From positions 124,001 to 188,000 of the forward strand of contig NAJO01000034.1 in assembly GCA_002077065.1 (NCBI GenBank): a DNA stretch of 64,000 nucleotides. The letters are read 5' to 3'. The notes beneath the pieces are model-generated. The model did no database searches. It saw nothing but the letters and a program-made list of their open reading frames with translations, and had not been told where the DNA came from. Each line of letters opens with the position of its first letter. Within the stretch, counting starts at the first letter, position 1. The DNA is from Cryoendolithus antarcticus (lineage: Eukaryota > Ascomycota > Dothideomycetes > Cladosporiales > Cladosporiaceae). Made by a program: the position numbers and the translations under genes. This document shows positions 1-10,568 of this stretch, in pieces.

Positions 1-243
1 TTGCAAAAGCAGCGCAACATGTACGACGGGCTGGACGAGGAGGCTCCCATTGAGGAGAAGCCTTGGAACGAGGTCAATGGAGCCGCTACGGCGGCGAAGA
101 AGCTGGCCGGCGCTGCGACGACGAATGGTACGGCTACGCCCAGCAGTACGGCGGGGAAGAGGACGCCGACGACGGCGAGGAGGGAGAATGTCAAGGACAA
201 TAAGGTCGCGTACATCTTGCTGTACGAGAGGATACGGTCTTGA
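1..243 (+). CDS. C-terminal end of a probable ubiquitin-specific protease (partial)
   Basis: The first 80 codons stay open from base 1 and end at TGA 241-243, so this is the 3' end of a gene that starts outside the window. The tail is low in complexity (Ala/Thr/Ser-rich, residues 27-60), followed by a conserved-looking end with the motif KVAYILLYERI. Family knowledge: the catalytic domain of USP-type deubiquitinases ends in a beta strand of the form AYxLfYer, which this matches. USPs remove ubiquitin from proteins using a Cys-His-Asp triad; none of the catalytic residues lies in this fragment. The assignment rests on this one motif, so the subfamily cannot be given. Confidence 0.45.
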   Translation: MQKQRNMYDGLDEEAPIEEKPWNEVNGAATAAKKLAGAATTNGTATPSSTAGKRTPTTARRENVKDNKVAYILLYERIRS

Positions 244-1078
244 GCGGCGGATCCTCGATGAAGGTCCAATGCAATGCGAGCACGGGAGCAGCGTAGGCTG
301 TATCGGATCTCGGCCAACAGAGCCGCTAGCTGAGCACGTCTGAGGTGAGAAGTCGGTACTGCCGCGTTCGCAAGGCCCGAAATCGCAATGCCATGCGCGA
401 ACGAAGCAGCGCCATTTAAAACTCGATCACGCTAGTGAGTCAGGGTGCTGGTACGGCGCTCAGGAGGGCCAGCCGGCCGGCTGAAGCGCGTAGTGTACGG
501 TCATTGGATTGTACGGATTTTGAGAGGAAGTGGCAGGAACGTCAGAGAGGAAGCAAAAGTTGGGCGGGCATGAGACAAAGGTGTAAATGTACATATGTCT
601 AGCTTCTGGACTTGAATGTATTATTCTAATCACCATGCTCCCATCGCCACGCTGTCAATGTCATTTTCCTATGCTGTATTCGACGATGGTGTCCATGGAT
701 GTCGAGATGCTCTGTCGCTGGGATCACTGCGCCCATACCTGCAGAGACCAGGCCAAAGACACGTAGATACTCGCCAATCCTTTGGCCACTGATGGCTCGG
801 CGCTTAGATCGAAGGGCGCTTCGCCGTTTCGGAGTCATCGTGCTGTGCCACATGCATACATGTGGCCATCTCGGATGTGGTCGTCAACACATCACATTAG
901 CTGATGCAGAAGATGTGCTCCATATCTCATTTAGCTACGCAATAGAACTCTTTCCAAAGTCGTTGAGAATCGTTGTCGTGTGACAGCCCAGTCATGCAAC
1001 ACTGAAGTATAGTCGCTCCGTCATCTACTCGGTGTTGTCGGCCCCATCGACACTTCTCCCACTCGCACAAGCGATAGC
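244..1078. other. Intergenic, no gene seen
   Basis: 835 bases between the USP-like 3' end and the DUF3632 gene. Short overlapping reading frames occur on both strands at 626-983, but none has a recognisable domain or splice structure. It presumably holds the 3' UTR of the first gene and the promoter of the second. Confidence 0.5.
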
Positions 1079-1975
1079 ATGAACCTCGACGAACCCGAAT
1101 GGATCAGCGGCGAGCCTCTTTACCACGCGGTCTTCGAAACTCTCCTTGCTTTCATCAACAGCGCGCTCGGAGACTCGGAAGCCTGGCCTCACCGCATCAA
1201 CCAGACAATCGCCTCATTGCGTCCTCTAGGCACCCAGGCGCCCACTGCCGAGGAATACAAGGTCGACTCGCGAGTGCTGTACGCCATCCTCCTGACCATG
1301 GTAAAACAGTTCGAACCTGCTACCACTGCTCACGATGACCTGGTAAAGCTAGTCCTGACAATCCGCAATATGCCGATGCCGCCTACGGTCATCCAAACAA
1401 TCAACAAGTACGACCGGAACAACGAGATCCACATCGAGCTGACTACATTTATCGGGGCATACTCGTCGTTCGAGCAAGATGCCCCGCTCCATCCCCCTCT
1501 TGACGAGCGGCCCAGCTCCATCATCTTTCAAGACCGTCCGCCCTGGCGGCTCCCGCACTACCGCTCCCTGGAACCTCTGGAGTGGGCCAGTCTCAACGCC
1601 TTTATTGCTAAGATCCACGCAGCAGAGCCGGAGATACCAAAGCTGGACGTACGCGGTCTGTTCGCTATGATCGAGGCTCTGGAGGAGGTTCGGACGGGCG
1701 CTGAGCTTGAGGATTTAGTGTCCGCAGCGAGCGCGTGGGTCATCTATGCTGGACCGGCGCTAAGATCTAATGATATCCCGTATGTGTGCTACCCTACTGA
1801 GTCGAAACGCATGCCTTGGAGTAGAGGGGAGCTGTGGAAAGGTCGACATGCTCTCAGTGAGGAGAGATGGCAGTTCTGGTTGCAGAGATTCCGAGAGATC
1901 GCTGAGAGGGCGGACGTGAGCGATGTTGTGAGAACGGCTGCTTTGAGAGCTGTGGAGGCGGGTTCCGGAGCGTAG
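1079..1975 (+). CDS. DUF3632-type hypothetical protein
   Basis: A single exon of 298 codons from ATG to TAG with no obvious intron. The order of motifs fits the fungal DUF3632 family: an N-terminal helical part with LLAFINSAL, a middle block in which an aromatic-rich linker (PPWRLPHYRSLEPLEWASLN) precedes a helical region, and a C-terminal block LWKGRHALSEERWQFWLQRF, the family's W-x-G...RW-x-FW signature, at about residues 253-272. There is no signal peptide or membrane segment, so it is probably soluble. The function of the family is unknown; members are common and variable in Dothideomycetes. The recognition is by motif pattern only. Confidence 0.75.
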   Translation: MNLDEPEWISGEPLYHAVFETLLAFINSALGDSEAWPHRINQTIASLRPLGTQAPTAEEYKVDSRVLYAILLTMVKQFEPATTAHDDLVKLVLTIRNMPMPPTVIQTINKYDRNNEIHIELTTFIGAYSSFEQDAPLHPPLDERPSSIIFQDRPPWRLPHYRSLEPLEWASLNAFIAKIHAAEPEIPKLDVRGLFAMIEALEEVRTGAELEDLVSAASAWVIYAGPALRSNDIPYVCYPTESKRMPWSRGELWKGRHALSEERWQFWLQRFREIAERADVSDVVRTAALRAVEAGSGA

Positions 1976-4031
1976 GGTATCGTCATGACTTGGCGCTGTC
2001 GAATGACAGTCTTGGACGGTCAAACAAGCGCGTTTGTGAACTTACGTAGCCTACACTAAGAAGCTCGGGTCGTACACGCCGAGATATGGGTCCTGACTTA
2101 TGCAGCGCTGGCATCCTGAATGGGCGTTCGTATAGCGCGACATAGTTTTTCAGTGTCCTCGCATCGTCCTCGTCACGCCGACAATGACCATGGACGCGAT
2201 GCCCGCCTATGCTGCAGACGTTGTGCTAGTGAGCGGGGGTAGCAGTATCGTGGCATCTACGGCCATGGAGATCCTGGCTCTGCGCAGACCATACCACGAA
2301 CTTCGACAAGCAGGAATTGTTCGCCAGGCCCATCATCGCCTCTGATCGTGAGCTGTTTGTACATGCTGCACTGTAGTCGTGAGTCGACAACCATGGGTTT
2401 GAGAAGTCGTCGATTTCTTGCTCCTGAACGAAGCATCGTTACAGCTTTTGTCCAGGAATGGCGTCGGTCTCTTTCGCTGCCTCATGTTTCTTGCGACAAC
2501 GATATCCTTCACTTGGGGCCATGTCCTCCATTGTACGCATCGTGACTTGTACTGTTTTTGGTCGTGCCTTACCCGGCGAGCTACCTCTCATTTAGCTATC
2601 GTGTCGTCACTGTCCTGTGCAATAAAAAGTCGATGGCGTATCGTCGTTGGTGCTTTATCGGATTGGGAGCAGGAGAGCTCAGGCGCCAGCGTGCTATGAG
2701 TGCGTAACAGTCTTGTACCTTCGAGCTTGGAAGACCACAGTTGGAGAGTATGGAGACTTGTTTCAGACGAGTGGCACCATGTGGGCGGTAGAATGTGGAT
2801 CGCGCAGAGGCATACCGTCTTCTCTACTGCCATGGATGCACTGTTGTAACTGCGTCAACTTCGCTGTGCCTTGTGAGAGGAGCAGAGATGGGCGGATGGC
2901 GTGTCTAAACTGCTGTGACATTCTCTACTTAATATCAGCGGCTCTTTTGAGAGGACAGGCGTATGCGATTGACTGATGATGCCCTGTCCTCTCTGCTACT
3001 CGTGAAGTGTTCCATTGCAATGTCGGTAGGTGAAAAAAGAAGCGAAATCCCACTTACGCTAGCGACTGCCATCGCCGCATCCAACCTGCTAGGGTGGCAA
3101 CATTGCTGCCCACCCTGGGAGATCCCCTCGGCCATGGAGTAGCTGCGGGAGGGTGCCTCTTTCATGTGATCTCACATGAGATGGCCGATAGTGGGCCAGG
3201 CAGAAGCATAAAAGCTCTCTTTTCGCCCCTGATGCACTATCCTCTCTACATCAACTTTGCTGTGTCCTGCATTGGAGTGGATAGAGATACGACGCCCTTG
3301 CTTTTGAGACCCTCTTACCTTGACATTACCGACTTTCCCAGGACAGCGGGTGTTCACAGGTGTCGCGTTCTACTCAGCCCATCCCGCTCACCATGGCTGG
3401 GCCGCTGGTCGGGTATACAATGCGATGTACGGCGGACGTTCCACTATGATCACTGACCTACCTCGTAGTGTTGCGACATCCACACGATGTCGCTGTCGCC
3501 AGCATACCTGAAGCAGACATCGAGACCCTGGTCAGCCAAGCCCTACTGGATGAACTCTAAAGTTCGACTTTGGGCAGCGGAGGCACACCGCCCCTCCTTG
3601 CGGCGTCACGGCAGCAGGCTACACTGCTCGGACACACATTCGGCAACGTGGAGGTGCATCTCGACACTCCGCTCCACACCCACGATCCTCTCCGATATGT
3701 GTTCCGAGTCCTCTCTCTCGAGTTATGAGGCTGTGGAGCACGATTTCTTTGCCCGACCGACGCTCCTCCAATGGTGATCCTTCCCGGGCAACGGGAGCAC
3801 TGGCCGCCAAGCTTCCCTCATACCAAAAGTACGACTTCACTGATATATTCTCTCTCCCCCTTTATTTTCCTGACTTCGCTCACATAATAGCTGATCAAGT
3901 GTCGGACGCCTTCTCGTACCTCTCTCACACTTCGACAGCGACTCCACGCGACCACACGCTCATTACACCTCACTCCAGACGACCAGACCTTCACTATACC
4001 TCACTGCACCTCACTGCACACTCTCGCCAAC
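1976..4031. other. Intergenic, no convincing gene
   Basis: About 2 kb with only short overlapping frames on both strands. A 53-codon frame begins at ATG 2184 and ends at a TGA near 2344, but it has no recognisable motif. An inverted repeat lies at 2949-2993. The last 150 bases before 4032 are C/T- and A/C-rich (repeated cctcact and caca), which looks like the promoter and 5' UTR of the next gene. Confidence 0.45.
2949..2993. repeat. Inverted repeat able to form a hairpin
   Basis: The left arm GAGAGGACAGGC (2949-2960) is the reverse complement of the right arm GCCCTGTCCTCTC (2981-2993) apart from one extra C, giving a stem of about 12 bp with a 20-base loop. It lies in a gene-free stretch. 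Nothing nearby resembles a transposase, and no target-site duplication was found by eye. Confidence 0.5.
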
Positions 4032-5009
4032 ATGTCTTCGGAGTGCGAGACCCCAAGACTGAGGAGCTCCAGCCCCGTCGGGTTGCCAGGCACACCATGC
4101 GTTCGCGGCCGTCGCAACAGGTGATCTTTACCCCTTCTCCCCACGCTAACCTCTGCTGACAATTCATAGCGATGGTGACCTCCTACACGGCGACTTCGGC
4201 GAGACGGACAGCGACGTGGCCATGTCGAGCTTGTCTGCTCCGGCTCTGCTCTCCTCCGATCCCGTCCACTACGACCCATTCCTCGACTACCACAGCGACG
4301 ACTTCACCATGCCCTCGAGCCCACCAGCTCCCAAGATCGAGCCAGCCACGGAGATGGAGATCCGTATCGACCTCAACCAGACTCTCGACCCAGCCCTCAA
4401 GCGTGCATTCCACAACCTACAGATGTTCGCTCCGGGCAACTGCTCCTTCTTCATCGGCAATCTCCCGAACAACATGCGCGACGATAACCGCCTTCACACC
4501 ATGATCGTGGCATACTTCCGCCAGTTCGGTCACTGCGAGGTCGACATCCTCCACGGCTGGGTCACAAGCCCAGATGGGCGTAGGGTTCGCGTTCCCACAG
4601 CCATCGTGCAGTTCCAGGTGGGTCGTACTCTACACCCTCATAAGTGCACCTCACTGACCAAGCCTAGTACCCTCTCGCCGTCCACTCCATGCTCATCTTC
4701 CCAAGCCGCGGCCCGGTGTTCAACGGACGCCCAGCTCGTGTTCAGCCATGCACGGCCACTCGCACCATCTAGGTGCTGTGTGCGACTGGAGCTGTGCCGA
4801 CTGTGTACGATCTGGCTGGATTGGCCACCGGCCGTGGCAAGATCGAGACCATCCAGACTGGGGTCGTCGTCCCTCACGTCGTCAGTCCCATCTACGCTGG
4901 GATGGTCGCCTCATTTATGACCTTTGAGGCATACGGCGCCTTCGTCGCCGCTCGCGACGCCTTCATGGCTGGTGCCGCCGGTCCCGACTACATCTTCTTC
5001 TCATCATGA
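4032..5009 (+). CDS. RRM-type RNA-binding protein split by an in-frame TAG
   Basis: Exons 4032-4120, 4170-4617 and 4668 onward. Both introns have good GT-AG ends and CTGAC branch sites. The frame reaches TAG at 4770-4772 after 213 codons, then stays open for 78 more codons to TGA 5007-5009. Residues about 121-208 look like an RRM: first strand CSFFIGNLP, helix LHTMIVAYFRQFG, strand PTAIVQF, last strand RPARVQPC. The part after the TAG also looks RRM-like (MVASFMTFEAYGAFVAARDAF). A two-RRM protein of about 292 residues would result if the TAG were read through; otherwise a 213-residue one-RRM protein is made. A 57-nt in-frame intron (4716-4772) could remove the stop, but it has a weak donor and no branch site, and would delete conserved RRM sequence. 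It could be a recent nonsense allele, readthrough or a base error. Confidence 0.65.
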
Positions 5010-5620
5010 GTCAGAAGCGATGAGGAGAGGAGAGTTGACTTGCTGCTTGCTCGCTTGGGTTCGATGAGATCGTTGGTGATTCGCTTGGAGAGATGATAAT
5101 GCGCGGTAATGATTCGGGATGAGTGACGATAGGGTACGATAATGGGGTGTAAGTTAGCTTCGGTGAGTAATGGGCGTAGTATAACTGAGTGTATGATCAC
5201 GGCAACAGCATCATTCTCACATCCTCACCCCGAACCCGCATGTCGTCGTCGTTGGGCATTACAAGTTTTGTCGTGGTATCGTCGTGCTTTCCACTTCGTC
5301 GTTTCCTGCTCCGCCAAGAAGACAAGCATACCAACACCCTGCTTGACAAGCGACAACAACATCGATCCGTGCATTGTTTGCACGCTTCGACAGCATGTCT
5401 GTCAATTTGCCAGTCACATCAGCTAAGACGGCAATGTACTGCTTATGTTCCCGTCGCGTTGTCGAAGACGCCATGCCTTCTGCCATTTCTCACGAGCCAA
5501 GCGGTGGACTTCGAGCCTTTCGAAGGAGCCAACATCCCTCCCAGAAGCACACACGACACCATTACAAGCGGGAGATGAGATCCTCTTGACCCGTCGAATA
5601 CCTGCCGTTGTTGGACTTTC
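5010..5620. other. Intergenic or possible 5' exon of the next gene
   Basis: About 610 bases. Three overlapping plus-strand frames (5189-5578, 5374-5589, 5445-5717) run into the next gene, and one of them may be a real upstream exon. An acceptor-like cctcacag lies at 5624-5631, but I could not find a donor that joins a frame cleanly. Confidence 0.35.
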
Positions 5621-6304
5621 ATGTTCCTCACAGGCCGACGGCCTCAGACCGGAAAGCATCCCAATGCCTTTGAGAGCAACAATAAAGCAAGTTCAAGCAA
5701 CGACAACGTGCCAGTGACCTTCCGCACAACCATTGCACGAAGTGTGGTTGACAAGCCTTTGCCACCGGACCCTTCATTGGAGACCTTGCCTGGCAGATCC
5801 AGGCTCACGCCCGCAACCTCTGCGCCAGCGACGCTTCATCAGGGTTTCCGAGAGATCATGGCTTCTGTTGTTCCAGCAAGGAGAGAGAGCGTGGGTGTCA
5901 TCGGAAGGGGCTGGATAGCACAGGAGTGCAGAGGCATTCGAAAACCAGCGGACTGGGAAGTGCAAACACATGCGCCGAGCGCGTTCGAAGTTGAGGTACA
6001 CATCGCACTTGAGGAGGTGGTGGAGAGGTGTCGCAAAGAGCAGGGATGTATTACAGAGGATGAGCGGCGACGACGACGTTACGCAGTGGGATATGGCAGT
6101 GCGTACAGGGTCGAGGAAAGGTCCAGTCTCCAGCGGCGCGGTGGCAGCTACACGATCGGCGACGATCCTATGCCAGAACTCACGTCCTTTGGCATTTCGA
6201 AGCAACGCAGGACAGTGATCGATGCCGACGCTCGTGCTGGTGATCCCTCTCCCTACTCCTGCACGAAGATTGGCTTGTCTGCATCCGACTTTCTTCCGCG
6301 CTAA
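5621..6304 (+). CDS. Hypothetical protein, 5' end uncertain
   Basis: An open frame of 227 codons ending at TAA near 6302-6304. The sequence has the composition of a fungal protein: a Ser/Asn-rich N-terminus, the Pro-rich motif KPLPPDPS, then a helical Glu/Arg-rich part (EVHIALEEVVERCRKEQGC) and a basic run (DERRRRRY). No domain is recognised and there is no signal peptide. The ATG at 5621 is the first in this frame, but a 5' exon may precede it. Antisense frames are also open here, so coding status is likely but not certain. Confidence 0.4.
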   Translation: MFLTGRRPQTGKHPNAFESNNKASSSNDNVPVTFRTTIARSVVDKPLPPDPSLETLPGRSRLTPATSAPATLHQGFREIMASVVPARRESVGVIGRGWIAQECRGIRKPADWEVQTHAPSAFEVEVHIALEEVVERCRKEQGCITEDERRRRRYAVGYGSAYRVEERSSLQRRGGSYTIGDDPMPELTSFGISKQRRTVIDADARAGDPSPYSCTKIGLSASDFLPR

Positions 6305-9300
6305 TGATCAAGGTGGCCATCGTACGACGACCGAAGATCTGCACGCATCATCTCGTGAGCTGAAAAGCATGAGCACTGTCTGCAGGAGCCGCGGACCTCC
6401 TCTCTCTCGGGAAGACGCTCATGATTGACAAAAGTGCGTGCTCGTCAACGCATCATCAAACGAAATAGTTCGGCAGAGAAGACAGACGAGATAAGAAACT
6501 TTCAATAAGGCAGAGCCAAGGACTGTGGAAGAAGACGTAGATCGAGACGCAGGTTGTGCATGATCACTTCACCCAGGCTGGACAGGAGCGCACTGTCTGC
6601 TGGAGCCGTAGACCTCCATGCTCTCTAGCAGTGGCTGGTCGACGGCATGGGTGAGATGCGAGCATCTTACGACAAGGAGATATGGAAGACACAAACCTGC
6701 TGAGCAGCAGCGACTGCGGAGTCTCGCCTTTGTCGGCCATGGAATCAATGAGAGCCAGCGTGAACGCTCAGACGCCCATTCCGGGGTAAGGCATAAGTCA
6801 GGAGGCATCATGTTCCACGCGAGCACACACATGTGATGAATCGGCACCAGTCGCGCTGTGTCATGAGAGAATTGCAACAGTTGCAATTGGTCCTTCCTTC
6901 TCGGCGTCTCGCACTCGCTCGCTGGATCCATGATCGGGTTTGGATTAAGTGCCAGGCCTGGGCGTCCAAATAATCATTCAGACGCGCGAGTCGAGCCGGT
7001 CGATTGGACAGAAGCACGGCGTAGCAAAGCAATCCGACGATGCTCAGAAGCAAGGAACTGAAGCTCCGGGTAGCTGAGACTGGAACTTTCAGGAGGCCGG
7101 CGGCAGGTGTACGCAGGTATGATGCCAGCCAGAATGTTACAGGACAAGCTTCGAGTTGACCGTCAGAGCAGTGGCAGACTCGTCCGTAAGCCACGCTGTA
7201 GATCCTGGACTTACTTGAACCAAAAGGCTGGGTAAGCAGCGTCCAGGAGATCGGGTGCCGGGAGTGCGAACCAAGTCGATAATTGAGAGCATGCTTCTGT
7301 TCGCAGCCGAAGCCATGCGGGTCGAGAGACGACTATTGTTAGCTACACCATGTTGCGGACTGGTTCTGATCGCAAGAGGCCGAAGTCATACGGTCACGCT
7401 ATGGTGGACGATATCCTTCATATTGACAGCAGTCCATGGCAGTAGTGCTGAGTGCGGATCCATGAAGTCAGGCTGAGACTTTGAGCGCCATGCCCAAAGC
7501 CGGCCAACGCGCCACTGACAGGCATAGCCAAGGCGATACTTGAGCGTCGCTTCGCCAAGGTACACTTTGCAGTCATGCTTGCCGTACATTAGTACGAATT
7601 GTGCTCCCGAAAGTCATCGATGGAAGGGCAGCCGGAAGCGTCTCTTTTACGGCGCTGGGCTGCAGATAAGATCTCCTGGGGACGACTTTTGCCTCCAGCA
7701 TTGAGTCGATCAACCAGAGCTGGCACATCGAGCTGAATTCCGCAACTTCGGACCGATCCTGTTGTCATTCCTGTTGCATGTCCGGCATTGTACAGATTTC
7801 AAGCCCACACCAGCTCCAGCACATACAGATGTCCAGTCAGACCATTCATTGGCGCTCGCACCGTCCCACGCTCTTTATCAGTCAACCGCTGGCCGCCGCT
7901 GGCGCCGTACGCGTCTCTTGCGCTTGAGACACTCGTCGACATGGCTTAGACGGGCAGTGAGGTATGTACAATGCCTCGTACAGAGCGCCAAGTCTCGAGA
8001 TGTTGCCAGTGTCAGCCATGCCAGTACGGATCGCTAGTGATCGCTTCCCTGTCCGCGAAGCAGTAGACGTGCTCTCGCGGATCGTACGAACTGCGCGGTA
8101 TCATCTGATGTGCTCGAGCTCCCTGCCAGTATAAAGTGGCTACGGTTGGTCCTTGAGAGCGGTTTGTCGTCGCGGTCGGGGGGTCTGCGCAGTGACAAGC
8201 AATGCTGCAGCACGACGAAGCTGCCGTATGAGAATCAATCAACGCAAGTATATTGGCGTGCCGAGACCCTTGAGCAGGTGACCAGATATGCTGAAGGAAG
8301 GCGAGCAGCGGTGTCGCGCTGGAGCTGTTGCAGGTGACTCCATGGGCAAGGGAATGGTGAAGGGCGCTGGGTGCCTTAGGCGAGTCCGATCTAGGGGCAG
8401 CCAAGTCCGTACGACGGTGCCACAGCGGACAGGTAACCTGAGGCCAATGCGACTTCTAGCAGGCTCTCCATGATCCACAATATTGCAGACCAACGTCGAT
8501 GCTGGTCTCAAGGCACAGGAACGAGCTGCAGATTTGACTTGGCGACTTTCACTTTCGGCTTCCCCGATCCGGCACCACGGATGTCCACATCATCCTCCCT
8601 TGCTCCACCTTCCGCCACGACAACCATCCTGTGCGCGTCCCTGCGGGCTCGCATCTTGCTACCAACTCATTGACTTACGATGGGGAGGTCGGAATCACCA
8701 GTAGACAGGCACTGGTCTTGCTGGGAAGGCGATGACCCACGCCAGCATCCACAAGCGAGAGCACAGGTTCTGATGCATGGTCCTGTCTACGGAGTCGGGC
8801 GATCGCGTACGTCGATCAAACAGCTCAACGCGGCAGCAAAAGGCACCGTGGTGGAACAGGCTTACCGCGAGTCTAGCACATCAGCTGTCGAGCTCACAAA
8901 GTCATGGAGAGGAGCACCGAGCGATCAGCACGAAACGCGAGCCTATCCGCGGCAGCTTACAAGGCTCACATGTTACCCGTCCATTGTGACAACTGGCGAG
9001 AGAGGTATCTTCGACTACATTGACCCCGAGTCGGGTCGCTCCAATGATGTGTTTATACGAGGAGTCCGCGATCCTCATCCTCCCTCTCCAACCGCAAGTC
9101 GAATGCAGTGAGCAGGCTTTACTGCAGCATTATTGCTGGCGATCGTGGTGCGCAGCACCGTCGACACTCCCAAGTGATGTACTGTGCATGTCTACAAGCA
9201 TGAGGTACTACCTCGGAGCGCCGATGGAGTGCGCTCTACACTCTGCCTTGCACCCTCTTGCACGCTCCTTCGTATGCCACATTACCTTGTTAACATGAGT

Positions 9301-9735
9301 ATGGGAGATCTAGTGGTCTATGTAAGTGTTTTCTTGCTGCTCAGTACATTTGCAGGTCATTATGTGTTGCTTTGCCACTTTCCGTTGGCTTCCCTCATCA
9401 CGATCGCGCACTGCCAGTCGAGCGCGCTCGGCGTCTGAGCAAAGTAAGACAGTGACTCGCCCTCGGTCTGGTCCTACGAAGACATTGCCACCGCCCAACC
9501 GAACAATCCGAGACCCTGGAGACATCTTGCACCAGCAGTGATCGTGCTCAAAGACAAAGGCTGGCCAGATTCGGTCTTTTGTCTTTGTTCGATGTCCGCA
9601 CCCGGGCTTCGAGAAGATATGTCTACAAGCCAAGCCAACTCACCACATCTTCTCTGTTCATTCCAACAGCGCCATCGATTTCGTTCCGTGCCAGTGCATT
9701 CGCTTAGTACCAGCTCATTCACGAACGCTAGCAGA
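6305..9735. other. 3.4-kb gene-poor interval
   Basis: No frame has a recognisable domain, signal peptide or clear splice chain. The most protein-like piece is a plus-strand frame at 8680-9111 whose last 45 codons (motif RGIFDYIDPESGRSNDVFI) look less random than the rest; it may be an exon or a relic. A degenerate direct repeat lies at 6372-6626. No transposon proteins or long terminal repeats were seen. Confidence 0.4.
6372..6626. repeat. Degenerate direct repeat of about 36-40 bp
   Basis: Bases 6372-6407 and 6587-6626 share the series gcactgtctgc-ggagccg-gacctcc-ctctct with a few substitutions and small gaps. The copies are about 215 bases apart in the same orientation, and the intervening sequence shows no gene. 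Confidence 0.4.
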
Positions 9736-10568
9736 ATGCAGTTCACCACCAGTGTCTTGGCGATCCTCGCCTCAGCCGGCGTCGTTGCTGCTGCTGTCCC
9801 ACCTGCGTATGGCGCGAGCTCGACCTGCTCAGCGGTATGAGAGGATGGAAAGTGGATGACTAGACTTGAGCAAGACTAACGGCAGCAGGTCTACTCTACT
9901 ACCACTAAGACCTCGATCATCCCGGTCACCAAGACGATCACCACGACCGTTCTCAAGCCGACGACTATCACTACCTCTAAGCCTACCATTCGCGTTAAGA
10001 CGACCACGACTTACAAGCCCACTACCATCACAACAGATGTGACTTCGACGATCACGAGCACTACCGTTGGTAGGTGTTGTTATCCTGCTCTCACGCTTGG
10101 CCACTCTACTAACATCTCTACCAGTGACCCGTACCAGCACCTCCATCTCCACCGTCACTGACACCTCCACTACCACCGGCCGCACCACCACGCAGACCAC
10201 CATCTGCAAGACCATGCACATAGTCAAGAGCACTACCTCCACCTCCATCATCAAGCGCGTCAAGAACGTCCCATACGCCACTCCGTAAGCTCACGTTCTT
10301 TCCCCGCCCTCCTAAGCTTCTCTTGCTGACCGTATCATACAGCTGCACCGATCCCATCACCAGGACTACCGTCATCCGCAGCTTGCTTACGACGTCGACT
10401 CCCTGCCCAGAGACCAGCTCGTACACCGATTACATCACGGGTACCAGCGTGTCGAGCTCGCTCTGCCCGGAGACTACGACGACTGTCAGCCAGAGCACTT
10501 CTACCTCTACGAGTGTCATTACCAGCACGGCTTGCTCCACTGCTCCAAGTGGACCAAGGGCGTACTAG
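9736..10568 (+). CDS. Small secreted Ser/Thr-rich protein
   Basis: Four exons: 9736-9834, 9889-10069, 10125-10284 and 10343-10568. The introns are 54, 55 and 58 nt with CTAAC or CTGAC branch sites, and all phases join, giving 221 residues. The N-terminus is a textbook signal peptide (MQFTTSVLAILASAGVVAAA, residues 1-20). The mature part is extremely rich in Thr and Ser with recurring TTT, TST and KPTTIT runs, a few spaced Cys residues and a lone KRV dibasic site, as in heavily O-glycosylated cell-wall or matrix proteins. No GPI signal is evident; the C-terminus is not hydrophobic. Exact function is unknown. It is the first gene beyond the mating-type region on this side. Confidence 0.8.

Noticed and set aside
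2820..3300. Apparent repeat between about 2830-2895 and 3228-3300
   Set aside because: The shared pieces (gatgcact, catcaactt, gctgtg) are short and interrupted; by eye this is not better than chance.
4716..4772. 57-nt in-frame intron that would remove the TAG in the RRM gene
   Set aside because: The donor is GTGTTC, there is no CTNAC branch site, and conserved RRM strand sequence would be lost.
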